NCBI GenBank assembly: GCA_036939755.1
Contig: JALLAZ010000109.1
Location: 1-23,794 of the forward strand
Origin: Stephanodiscus triporus
Taxonomy: Eukaryota > Bacillariophyta > Thalassiosirophyceae > Thalassiosirales > Thalassiosiraceae
Reading direction: 5' to 3'
Length of the DNA stretch: 23,794 nt
The notes under the pieces were generated by a model. It saw only the letters and a list, made by a program, of their open reading frames with translations, made no database searches and was not told where the DNA came from. This document shows positions 1 through 9,019 of the stretch, in pieces. Made by a program: the position numbers and the translations under genes. Every line of letters begins with the position of its first letter. The first letter of the stretch is position 1.

Positions 1-90
1 GTGACGTAAATGAATAATATTATTGAGCGTGACGTATTGTAACAATTAAAACGATATTTGGTGACGTAATGAGATAATTACTTCAGTAAG

Positions 91-115
91 TGACGTACAA
101 TAATATTGTACGTCA
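91..115. repeat. Near-perfect palindrome with TGACGT/ACGTCA ends
   Basis: Twelve bases on each side of a single central base are exact reverse complements, running from TGACGTACAATA to its complement ending in ACGTCA. It is the only array unit in which the TGACGT motif occurs in inverted form. It could be a dimeric bZIP-type site or simply a local inversion within the array; the sequence alone does not decide. Confidence 0.75.
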
Positions 116-668
116 AATAAGCGCCGTACAACAATAAATTATACAGCGACGCGATAACAACCATGGCCAGTAATCAGTGACGTAAATGAATATATTATTT
201 TGGCATGACGTACAGTAATATACAACGCCAGTTTCAGTGACGCACTGGAATAATATTGTTTTGGGTGACGTAACCTAATATTGTATAAGCAATAAGCGCC
301 GTACAGGAAAACATGATTCGCAATACGTGACGTACAGTGAAAAAAGACTAACATACGTGACGTGAGTGAATAATATATAAAAAGTTGAGGTGCAACATCA
401 GCGAATCGCCAAAAACAACCGCTCGTCCACAATGATAGCGGTGACGCACCCAAGAAGTGACACCCAGACAAGGTGAGAAACGAATAAATCAAACTAAACG
501 GTGACGTGCAATAAGACACAAAATCAACCAATGACGTACAGTGAATAGGAAATGAGAAACAGCGGCACAACCAAATATAACAAATGCAGTCATGACACCC
601 AGTCAAAAAGTAATCTCATGGACGCAGCGGAGACAAAGTGTTGACGTAGAAGGAAGCGCACACTGAAA

Positions 669-723
669 AAAAAAATTTCGGCGACAACACCACAAAAGTC
701 ACCCCCCCTGAAGTGACGTGTAT
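669..723 (+). repeat. 55-bp array-end sequence, copy 1 of 2
   Basis: This stretch (A-run, TTTCGGCGACAAC, a C-run, then GAAGTGACGTGTAT) is identical base for base to 19699-19753. It is the terminal unit of the tandem array and directly abuts unique sequence carrying the next gene. It includes the inverted pair GTCAC/GTGAC flanking the C-run. Confidence 0.95.
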
Positions 724-796
724 GGCGAGTTTTTTGTTGTTTCAATCCACCCTCTTGCTCTACAATACTACTACTTACCTAATCGATTCGCGATAC

Positions 797-1471
797 ATGA
801 CGACCAAGACGCACGCCGCGCTTGCCATCCTCTTTTGCTATGCCGCGTGCATCGTCATTTGCAACAGCGGCCCATCGCTGATCGGCTTTCTGTACGGCCC
901 AACGCGCGAGGTCGATGCCCGCGATCAACGACGATCCGTCGAGGCCGAGCCCCCCCTAGTCTCGATCGACGCGATTGTGCGAGGCGGAGGCGGGAGCGGG
1001 AGGAGCGATCGGCCGTGGTATTATCGTTATCGTTACGACGCCGAAACATACGACGTCTTCCTGGCACAGTGCGACGATGCGGCGCACTACGGAGACCGTC
1101 GAGCTGTATTACTTCGCGATGCAGGGATCATCGCTGCATTCTTCGCGTTGATCCTCGCGTTCAATGCCAACCGCGGCATCGCGTCCAGACTGAAATTTTT
1201 TATCCTGTCGTTGCCGCTGTATATCGGTCCTGGACTGGTGGGGCAGCTGGCGTTCCAGAGAACGACGCCGATCGAGGTCCTGCTGTTGAATGCTTGGGGT
1301 TTGCGAAGGGGAATTGCCTGCATCGGGTATTGCTCTTTTCGGAGTTTGCTACGCGGAATAGAGGTTGACACATTAATAATCGGTCCTGCCATTCTTCACG
1401 ATATCGAAGTGGTGGCGTGCGCGGGTCTTCTGGCATTTATAATTCTGGGGTACACGCCGTCCGAGAAGTGA
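797..1471 (+). CDS. Hypothetical multi-pass membrane protein
   Basis: No family is recognised. From the ATG at 797 the frame encodes 224 residues. It begins with a hydrophobic segment that looks like a signal peptide or first membrane helix (roughly residues 5-30, with Cys-rich FCYAACIVIC), followed by a polar Arg- and Gly-rich stretch with a WYYRYRY cluster, then about three more hydrophobic segments (AGIIAAFFALILAF, LKFFILSLPLYIGPGLVGQL, and a C-terminal CAGLLAFIILGY). This predicts a small protein with three or four membrane spans. An in-frame ATG at 722 would add 25 residues; it lies at the exact edge of the upstream repeat. I prefer 797 because the 722-796 stretch is pyrimidine- and AT-rich like a leader. 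No intron is needed. The gene converges with the GT10 fusion gene downstream. Confidence 0.5.
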   Translation: MTTKTHAALAILFCYAACIVICNSGPSLIGFLYGPTREVDARDQRRSVEAEPPLVSIDAIVRGGGGSGRSDRPWYYRYRYDAETYDVFLAQCDDAAHYGDRRAVLLRDAGIIAAFFALILAFNANRGIASRLKFFILSLPLYIGPGLVGQLAFQRTTPIEVLLLNAWGLRRGIACIGYCSFRSLLRGIEVDTLIIGPAILHDIEVVACAGLLAFIILGYTPSEK

Positions 1472-1708
1472 GGCGATATTATGCGATCATTGGTCAGGTA
1501 TCTAAGCACGCATCCATCGGCTAATTCATAGCTCGTGATCTCAACAGATTATCAAAGCTTTTGATACTAGAGTAGAATTTATAACAGTAGAAGAAACTCG
1601 AATAAGTTTCGTCATCATCTGGTGTGTAGTAGCACGAGCAGGGCTATAACAAAACAAGACAAAACAAACTCCAGGAACTCGAGAAAAAACATCCATCGGC
1701 ATTTGGGA
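1472..1708. other. Convergent intergenic spacer
   Basis: AT-rich sequence between the 3' ends of the + strand membrane-protein gene and the - strand GT10 fusion gene. No open frame, RNA gene or strong repeat is visible. Confidence 0.6.
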
Positions 1709-4700
1709 TCAATTCGATAACCCAAGCTTTCTCCTAACTCTTTTCTTCAGCATTCCCTTTCCTATGGAATCGACAAATGAGAAATACTTCTCTATGGTGC
1801 GTTCGCCATCGGCGAGGATAGGCTCGTCCAACATTTGCTGGTACGCGGCCGGGTTTTCCTCCAAGTAACGGATGCGATCGAGAGCCTCCGAGGGATTATT
1901 GATGTCAAAATAAACGAATGCCTTTGGATTGAAGATGTCGAAGATTTGCGTCGTGCCGTAGTAAATTGGGACAGTCCCCGCCATGAAACCGTCGACGATC
2001 CTCTCGGTGATGTATCCCGGGATAATGGCGTCTTCCATCAACAACATGAATCTGAAGTCCTGGATTATCAATTTATTGAAATAATTGCCCTTGCCAGTGT
2101 CCATGACGAATCCGAGTATCGTCGGCGGTCTTTCGTCGTCGGCAAACGGCTGGCAGCGGGGAGGCCTCGACGCGTCCACGACGGCGGGCACGACGTCGAG
2201 ATTTCCCTGACAGCTCCCGAGACTGAGAAGGAGTAGACGGACGAACGACAGCGATGCTGTGGATGAGGACGGCGACGAAAAATCGCCAGATTAGTTAAGT
2301 AACGGAATGGATTCTCTCACGCGTGGATCGGGCCCAGCCGCGACAGCATGTGGGCGGCCATCTCCCGATACGCCACGTAATGCGAATTGACATACAGCAG
2401 GAATTCCTTTCCCGTATTCCTGGGCCTCGCCGAGGGGAGGAAGAATTTTTCCATGGTCGGCACGTCCACCCCTCGCTGGGACCCCATGCCTTTCACCATA
2501 CCCCTTTTGCATCGTTTCGTTAAGACGAAAAAAAATCATAATTAGGGCATAATAATACTTAGGTCAGAATAATGTACGACACGACCACACTTTGTAACCG
2601 AAAATATCACTGCTTACCACCATTTCATCATAGCATAAGGAAGTTGAATGCTATTTTGTCCGTCGTCGTGCGCTCCGATGACGAATACATTTTTAGCCGG
2701 CGGTGTGTATCTACCGTAGGCACTGAAGCCATGAGTGGGATGCTGTTTTTGGCGAGAGTTTAAGAACTTCTATTAATCAAGAACAACGATACGGAAGGAA
2801 AGAGAGATTGATTGACTTACGTTGATGTGAAGCTGCTTGCCAGGAAACAATAAAACATCCACCTCACAATGCTGGTGCATGTGATGCACGAGGAAATCAT
2901 CCGGTGTTGCATCGTTGAGCGACTTCGACGTCAGCTGAATGGCCGCATCCGTATCGTCATCTTGGCTGGTCGGAGGATTTCCAACTATTTCGGGAAGGAA
3001 TGCGTTGGCCAAGTGTATTCCCAATATCGAGAAATGTAAAGTCGGACCGGAGCCCGTGCTGCCACAATAAAAGAGACGCTTCGGTCGCGATTTGCGCTCG
3101 ATGACGGCGTTGACATTAGGGACATCGCGCTGGAGATCGTTCTTCCCATAGTCGATCGTCGCTTCCGTTCCGAGTCCTCCGCGAACGCCGAACTTTGGAT
3201 GCACGACCTCGAGAGGCTTATCCCGCATATCCTTCATCGCCTGATTCATCTTCAGCAATCTCGAGATGGCGCCCTCCTCGTCCAACCAAACCGGATCTTT
3301 CAGCGAGGCGAAGTACTTGGGGTAAAAGCGAAGTTTGAACCTCTCCGTAAGCTTGTGCACCATCCCCCGCAGTTCTTCGATATTTCGAAACAGCTGCTCG
3401 TCGTATTCCAAGCAAAGGACGTTATCGTACTCGCACACGCGCTCGTTGATAAGACCATCCGCCTCGGCGATGCCGCTCTTGGACAGAACGAAGAAGACCT
3501 CGTCAAATCCAGGCTTGAAGATCTTGTACAGCCCGATCAGGTTCATTTCGTTCGTTCGCGTGACGATCGTTGTCGTTATCGGGACCTTCTTCTCGTCCTG
3601 GTACACGACGATACCGGGGGAGGTGACGAGGGTCGCGCAATCGGCGTCCGGCTCGAGCAGTCCAATCAGCCAATTGGTCACAATCGCCGATTCCGTACCG
3701 GGGGGAGAGACGTGAAAGACGTGGAACGATCCATCGCCCCCCCCTCCGCCCTCGCCCTTCCCCTTCCTCGACGATCCCTCCCGTACCCGTACGGCAGATT
3801 CATCAGTCTGCCTCCTCGCGACGTCGACGACCTCGGTTCGATATTCTCGAAGGACCCCATTCAGGTACTTCGAGTGCGCGTGCAGGTCCTCCGATACGAG
3901 GAGCAACATCGCGGCCATCATCCTGAGCTGCTCCACGGTGAAGGGCCTGTCGGTGTACGGATCAACCCCTATCGAGGACGGGTGCGGTATGATGTACCCC
4001 TCCAATCGTCGTCGTCGTATGCCGTAGCCGCCCTCGTCGACGCCGCCTCCGACGCCGTCCCCTCCCCCCCCGCCGTCCGCGAACGTCGCCGTCCACGCGC
4101 ACGCCGCGTCCGCCGCGGACGCCGTTTTCCCCTCCCCCCCCGCCGCCGCCCCCATCAGGAAATCCGCTAGTCGCATCGTGTCGTCTATCCCCGTCTTCTC
4201 CCCCCCCTCGACGAGCGTCTCGTACGAAAGCACGAGTAGACGATCCGAATCGTCGTACCTCCTAATCCAGTATCGCACGAATTCGCCGTATTGCTCGATC
4301 TGAGACGCGAACATCCGATCACGCCACGAGATCCACTCGGATGCAGACGCCGCCGCCGCTGACGACGACGACGATGCGTACGATCCGTCCCGTGCGGACG
4401 ACGACGACGACGATGGCTGGCCGTCGGGAGGAGGATGGTCACGATGATGATCGGGGTGGAACCTCGCGGGCAGGTGCTTCTCCGTCGCCCACAGCTCGTC
4501 GAAGAGTGCGGGCAGCGCGCGCATCGGACTCCGCACCAGCACGACCGCCCTGCGCACGTCGGCGTCCCAATCCACGAGCCGGCCGGACCTGTGGGGGTAC
4601 CTCGTCTGCACGACGACGTCGTTTTCAACGACGCGCGACGATCGATCGGACTCGTCCCGCAGGCGGAGGGAGCCGCGGGACACGGCCCTGACGAGCCGAC

Positions 4701-5379
4701 GCGCGGCACGCGATCCCGATCCCGGATAAGTCGCGAGGTACGCGGGGGGGAGGGGCGCCGATCGATCCGGCGGACGTGGACGATGAATGCAGTCGTCGTC
4801 GTGGTCGCGATGTCGATCGCGGTAGTCGCGGGGATACTCCGGAACTCGGTCGTCGGGTACGCGATCGAGCACGCCCGACGGATCGGGCATGGATCGTCCG
4901 TCCTCCTCCGCGAACGACGACAGTCGACGACGACGACGACTACTACTACTACTACGACGACGACGGCGGTTGAGGCGAGCCCCGTCGTACGGCGGACGCG
5001 TGACTGCGACATCGACAACGACGACTACGACGACGAATAGGAGGAGGACAACGATCGACGCGGGCGGGAATCGTCGCGGCCGCGGATCCGGCCGCCCCCG
5101 TCGTTCTACTCCCCCATAGTCGTCGTCGTCGTCGTTGTCGTCGTCGTCGTCGTCGTCGTCTTCTTCGACCGACGACGACGCGCTCGCTGATCGACGTCGC
5201 CGTCGCCGATCGTCGCGCCGGCGGTGACTTTCCCTCGACGGTCGCGCCGTTGTCGTCGTCGGGGCGCGACGGGACGCCGTCGCCGTCGCCGGCGACGTCT
5301 TCCCCCCCCCCTCCCCTCGCCCTCCATGGCCCGTCGTCGACGTCGACGTCGACGACGACGACGTCTCGTGGGATGTCAT
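1709..5379 (-). CDS. Type II membrane fusion protein: sulfotransferase-like domain plus GT10 alpha-fucosyltransferase
   Basis: Four exons: 5379-2821, 2769-2618, 2503-2321 and 2222-1709 (1135 aa). Junctions follow GTAAGT, GTAAGC and GTGAGA donors, the frame closes exactly, and family motifs are rebuilt across them (GPIHA joined to LGSCQGN). Order of parts: Ser/Thr/Arg/Asp-rich cytosolic tail; Val-rich anchor at about 108-127; sulfotransferase-like domain at about 213-410, with a PAPS-loop-like LATYPGSGSRAARRL and a VVLVRSPMRALPALF segment resembling the 3'-phosphate site; an unassigned domain at about 551-700 starting FHVFHVSPPGTES; and a C-terminal GT10 domain. GT10 hallmarks are KEFLLYVNSHYVAYRE and, near residues 1021-1055, FRFMLLMEDAIIPGYITER followed by AGTVPIYYG, the GDP-fucose-binding signature. 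The inferred role is fucosylation and possibly sulfation of glycans in the Golgi. The exon 3 acceptor has a weak pyrimidine tract. The GT10 call is firm; the sulfotransferase call is moderate. Confidence 0.85.
4919..5166. repeat. GAC/GTC trinucleotide-repeat tracts inside the GT10 fusion exon 1
   Basis: Imperfect (GAC)n/(GTC)n runs with TAC/ACT variants. On the minus strand the run at 5122-5166 encodes an acidic Asp tract and the run at 4999-5058 encodes the Val-rich membrane anchor. The same repeat also yields Arg and Ser tracts in neighbouring segments. Long spurious open frames on both strands here come from this simple sequence. Confidence 0.85.
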
Positions 5380-5904
5380 GGTGTTTTGCGTTCGAGTGGA
5401 TTTGTTTGGTGGCTGAGGGCTGAGGCTGAGTTAATACTATCTAGGAGTAAAATATGAACGACACCACCAACAGGGAAATGTCAGATGCAGAGTTGTTGTT
5501 CGGAAGTCATTCTCGTAGAGTAGGACACTTTGTGAGTAGGCGAATTGCAACGCAACTTGTAACAAATACCGCTAGTATCGACTAATATTTAGTTTTGTAC
5601 GCTTATTACGTTCCCGGTAACAACTGACCGGTCACTTATTGACCGATTGTGTAGAGTACGATAATTATAATTACATGTATGACCGCCCTGGAAGTAATGA
5701 AAATATTATGCATTTCTTTATGGATTCTGCTCTGAGCGCTGAGATTCGACCGCGAGAGCCTTCCTCAACATACTCGCAACATAATGAGTCCTCTCGAATG
5801 TAGAAATGTAGACCCAAAAATCATAAACCGTTGGGTGAGAAGCTAGGTACCTCTACTCCCATTTCTGTGTCGTTTTGGGGAAATTAATACCGAAGATTGA
5901 CAAA
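5380..5904. promoter_or_regulatory. Intergenic region upstream of the GT10 fusion gene
   Basis: 525 bp separating two minus-strand genes, so it holds the promoter of the GT10 fusion gene and the 3' flank of the ABC transporter gene. It is AT-rich with no convincing ORF or RNA gene. A short palindrome TGACCGGTCA lies at about 5626-5635 and a partial copy of it follows about ten bases on. No TATA or other core element can be assigned with confidence. Confidence 0.4.
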
Positions 5905-8414
5905 CTACTCGTGAGTGAACGCAGTCTTCAGATAGCCTGCATACCTATCATTCAATTGCAACAATTCTTCGTGTGTGCCCCTTTCGATTATCTTGCCATT
6001 TTCCAAGAACAAGATCTAGAGAGGAAGAGACGCACGAGGAGGGTTGTGTTTGGTCGAATTTGAAACAGACACTATGCGATACACGCCGCGGTGGGAAATT
6101 GCTAACCTCATCTGCTTTTCTAATCGTTGACATTCGGTGGGCAATGACGAGGACCGATCTGCCCTTCATTGCATCAAAAAGCGTGCTTACGATAGCCTTT
6201 TCGGTATCAGCATCAAGAGCAGATGTCACCTGAGCCAGTGCAATAATAATGCAGTGTCGCGCATTTTCCTCGTTAGTGAATCGAATGATAAAGAAGACGA
6301 GCCCGGCCTTTTCCGATACGCCCGCCTTACCTCATCGCAGACTAATATCGTTGCTTGAGAGATTAATGCGCGTGCGATCGCGATTCGCTGTCTTTGACCG
6401 CCAGAAAGACGATGGATTTGTCTAACAGGTGTGTCGTAGCCTTCCTCACATTTAGTTGTGATAAATTCATGAGCTTCGGCCAACTTGGCAGCCTCGATCA
6501 CCCGGTCTCGAACATACTGCGGACTTCGACCAACATACTCTTGGCCAAGTCCCAATGCGATATTCTCACATATTGTCATGTCGGGAAGAACTGGGTCCTG
6601 ATCTATCACAGCAATCTGACTCCGCAACCAGGCAACATCAAGAGATCGAATGTCAATGCCGTTCATTTCGATTCGTCCGTCGGTGGGGTCATAAAACCGC
6701 TGAAGTAAACGAGTTACGCTGCATGAAAAATGGGGTCTGTTAGATTCTCAATGCATCACCTTTTACGAGATAAGTTAGCACACTCACGTCGTCTTGCCAC
6801 CACCCGAACCTAGAATCCAATTGAAGATGACACGATTCGTTAGTTAAGCAGGGTGACTAAATTGAAACACACGCACTCACCTCCACATAGTGCGACGATT
6901 TTTCCCGGCTTAAGGACCAAATTGACGTCATCCAGCACCATCAAATCAGGATTAAGACGATATGCAAACGACACATTTTTTAGAGTCATAGTAAGGCCCC
7001 CAGAAGCATTTTGTAGATGTCTGTGTCCGTCTTTGCTTTGAGCACTGCATGATATGCGTGATTCACGATACATCAACTCAAAGTAGACCGCCGCTGACAT
7101 CCGGATTGTGATCATGTCGTTCCAAAATCCAAATAGTTCCCTGGGCCCCTGATCGAGGAGTGCAAGATGAGACCGAAATATCATGTACGATCCAAGTGTG
7201 AGTTTCCCTTGAATCACGCTCGACATCCCAACAGCAAGAAGCAGTATATCCTGAGCATTGCTTAGACCATGTGGAAACATGCAAAGCATCGTTTGTCGAA
7301 AGTGAGTGAATTCGAGATAGTTAATGAACTGCTCCTGTTTCACTCGGTACAAGTCAACGACCCGACTCTGCACAACAAAAGCTTGCAGTACATGAATGAC
7401 TTCTGGTTTCAGGATGTTCCTTGCGATACGAGCTGCTCCTCCGTTCGATTCTTCGTACAGTTTTCCATACTTTACAATGTCTTTAACAGTCAGCCGTTGC
7501 AACATCGCCATGATAGGTGACTTGACAAATATACCAAGAAGAGCGAGCCGGTAATCAACACGAAGCAAAGTGTACATTCCACCAACGGTGGAAACAATAG
7601 CAGAGACAAGCCTCGGTATGGATCCATTGACAATGCCTTGCATCCGCTGCGTCTCTCTATTCACCAAATGGACGAACCCAGCAGAATGCTTAGCGGAATG
7701 AATGAAATCTTGTTCCTGATCCAACAAATTTGTTAGCATGTGGGTACGGACTTCCGCATTGTATCTATGAGTGGCAGCGTGCTTGTAGTATTCTCGCATG
7801 GATATGAAGATATAGTCGAAGATGACAAACAATACCAGCTGTCGAACGAAGGGCCAGAATGCTGAATCCATCGTCGCACCCTCTTTTACGACAAAGTCCA
7901 TCATTTGTCCAATTAGTTTTGGCTTTTGGTACCCGATAGCTTGGACGCAAGCGCCTGTAACTATTGATGGGAGGACGAATTTCCACTGGATCCGTTTGCG
8001 TATTTCGTCCAGCATCATTTGCGTGGTAATTTCACCATCGCCATCGTTGGATTCGTCTTTTTCTCCTTTCTTCAGCTCGATGTCAGCCACACGTCGCTCG
8101 CCCTCTTCTAAATACTCGATGGATTTGACGATGTTGGTGTAAAACCTGCCAGGCATGCAGTGTCTTAAGAACGGAGCCAATGCAAACAACGACTTGAAAA
8201 AGGTCGAAGGATCGGCCACGGCTGCGAAGATAACCAAACAGAAGGTGCAAACACAGGTTGCAAAGAAGCACTCCGACGGAGGACAATACTTTTGGATCAG
8301 GCCTAGGACGATGGCCGAGAATGCCATAAATATCGTAGCAGATTTATCAAAGGCCATGATTGCCATTGTGTTTGCCGTGTGTAGACGCTGTTTTTTGACC
8401 GTCGGCGCAATCAT
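5905..8414 (-). CDS. ABCB-type half ABC transporter (TMD-NBD)
   Basis: Five exons: 8414-6881, 6809-6788, 6718-6331, 6229-6107 and 6015-5905, giving 725 aa with exact frame closure. Hydrophobic N-terminal helices lead into a six-helix exporter domain from about residue 145, then a complete nucleotide-binding domain: Walker A CGGSGGGKTT (about 510-519), Q-loop Q559, signature LSGGQRQR (623-630), Walker B ILVCDE (ending 648), D-loop SALD, and H-loop IAHR. One TMD plus one NBD means it must dimerise. Substrate and membrane cannot be read from sequence; TAP-like, ATM-like and vacuolar half-transporters share this plan. The Walker B aspartate is preceded by Cys. Donors are GTGAGT, GTGAGT, GTAAGG and the weaker GTTAGC. 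Most of the Walker A loop sits on a 22-nt microexon. The gene is divergent from the RBMX2 gene across the foldback region. Confidence 0.9.
6788..6809 (-). other. 22-nt microexon encoding the Walker A P-loop
   Basis: Flanked on the minus strand by acceptor TTCTAG and donor GTGAGT. It joins exon 1 (phase 1) to exon 3 (phase 2) to spell GGSGGGKTT. Skipping it would remove the core of the P-loop and shift the frame, since 22 is not a multiple of three. Both flanking introns are short (71 and 69 bp). Confidence 0.85.
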
Positions 8415-8499
8415 GTTCTATTTCTTTCTTGCCATCAATATGGCCCCACAGATTCCGAGGCCTGAGAGAGAGCTCGACCGCGCGACTGTGGGAGACGTA

Positions 8500-8659
8500 A
8501 GATCTGTTACACCTAATATCCAAAATATCCTAGTATCCATAATCCCCGCCTTAGTTCCGAGAAAACGTCCACAAATCTGTTGGGCCTATACCCTTTTCTC
8601 GGAACTAACCCAGGGATTATGGATACTAGGATATTATGGATATTAAGTGTGACAGATCT
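8500..8659. mobile_element. Foldback (hairpin) element A
   Basis: Two 66-nt arms (8500-8565 and 8594-8659) are inverted copies, 59 of 66 positions matching, around a 28-nt loop (8566-8593). The tips are AGATCTGT/ACAGATCT. The structure resembles a MITE or foldback element without coding capacity. No clear target-site duplication is visible. The loop carries a 23-nt segment shared with element B on the opposite strand. It lies between the start of the ABC transporter gene and the RBMX2 gene. Confidence 0.85.
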
Positions 8660-8778
8660 GAGATCTCACGGTAGTACATTAAGTTACATACAGTAGCTCA
8701 AGCAAAGATTCGAATTTGAGTGGGCCGGCGGGCTTGGGTTTTCCCCCCAAAGCCAGCGAAGGACAGACCAAAGAGGCA

Positions 8779-8933
8779 GATCTGTCGCAGCAATAATATC
8801 GAATTTGCCGAATATCGGCTTTAACCAGGTAGTTTTCGAAAAATACCCAATAGACCCAACAGATTTGCGGACAAATTCCGGCAACTTCCTGGTTAAAGCC
8901 GATATTCGGCAATATTCGATACTGCGACAGATC
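8779..8933. mobile_element. Foldback (hairpin) element B, related to A and inverted
   Basis: The left arm (about 8779-8834) and right arm (about 8883-8933) are inverted copies with GATCTGTCGCAG tips and a 23-bp perfectly matched core covering GCCGAATATCGGC and TTTAACCAGG. They differ by a few indels. The loop of about 48 nt contains, on the minus strand, GTCCGCAAATCTGTTGGG followed by TCTAT, matching 21 of 23 positions of the loop of element A on the plus strand. The stem sequence is unrelated to that of A. Confidence 0.8.
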
Positions 8934-9019
8934 CGCGCCCGTACGATACATCAGATGTGAGATGATGAGCACATCCAGAAATCGTAACAGCAATCTCAAT
9001 CCACGCTGGCCAGCCGGCC

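Larger units (their letters stand above)
1..723. repeat. Degenerate ~30-bp tandem array built on TGACGT, with 176-bp higher-order period
   Basis: The octamer GTGACGTA or close variants recurs every 28-32 bp. Exact TGACGT starts at 2, 30, 62, 91, 178, 206, 266, 328, 358, 502, 532, 642 and 714, with TGACGC at 238 and 442 and ACGTCA at 110. Units at 2, 30, 62 and 121 recur 176 bp later at 178, 206, 238 and 297, so a higher-order period of six subunits overlies the monomer. The array is AT-rich between motifs, decays after about 380, and ends in an A-run followed by a C-rich stretch. It continues beyond the left edge of the window. The 176-bp period is not a multiple of three, which argues against a coding repeat. 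No family is recognised. Confidence 0.85.
8415..9019. promoter_or_regulatory. Divergent promoter region of the ABC transporter and RBMX2 genes
   Basis: 605 bp between divergent start codons, over half of it occupied by foldback elements A and B. The remaining spacers are short (8415-8499, 8660-8778, 8934-9019). Any promoter elements must lie in these spacers or within the foldbacks. No TATA box or other core element is clear. Confidence 0.5.

Noticed and set aside
139..606. 155-aa open frame on the minus strand inside the tandem array, with recurring CTS/TSL motifs about every ten residues
   Set aside because: The pattern is the translated TGACGT repeat. The higher-order period (176 bp) is not a multiple of three, the unit length drifts between 28 and 32 bp, and there is no domain or start context.
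1..723. CRISPR array
   Set aside because: Repeats are degenerate, the conserved part is only about 8 bp, spacers are themselves repeated at 176 bp, and the context is eukaryotic.
4185..5457. Several long plus- and minus-strand frames rich in Thr, Arg, Ser and Val
   Set aside because: They are shadows of the GAC/GTC trinucleotide repeats in exon 1 of the GT10 fusion gene, which is supported by conserved domains.
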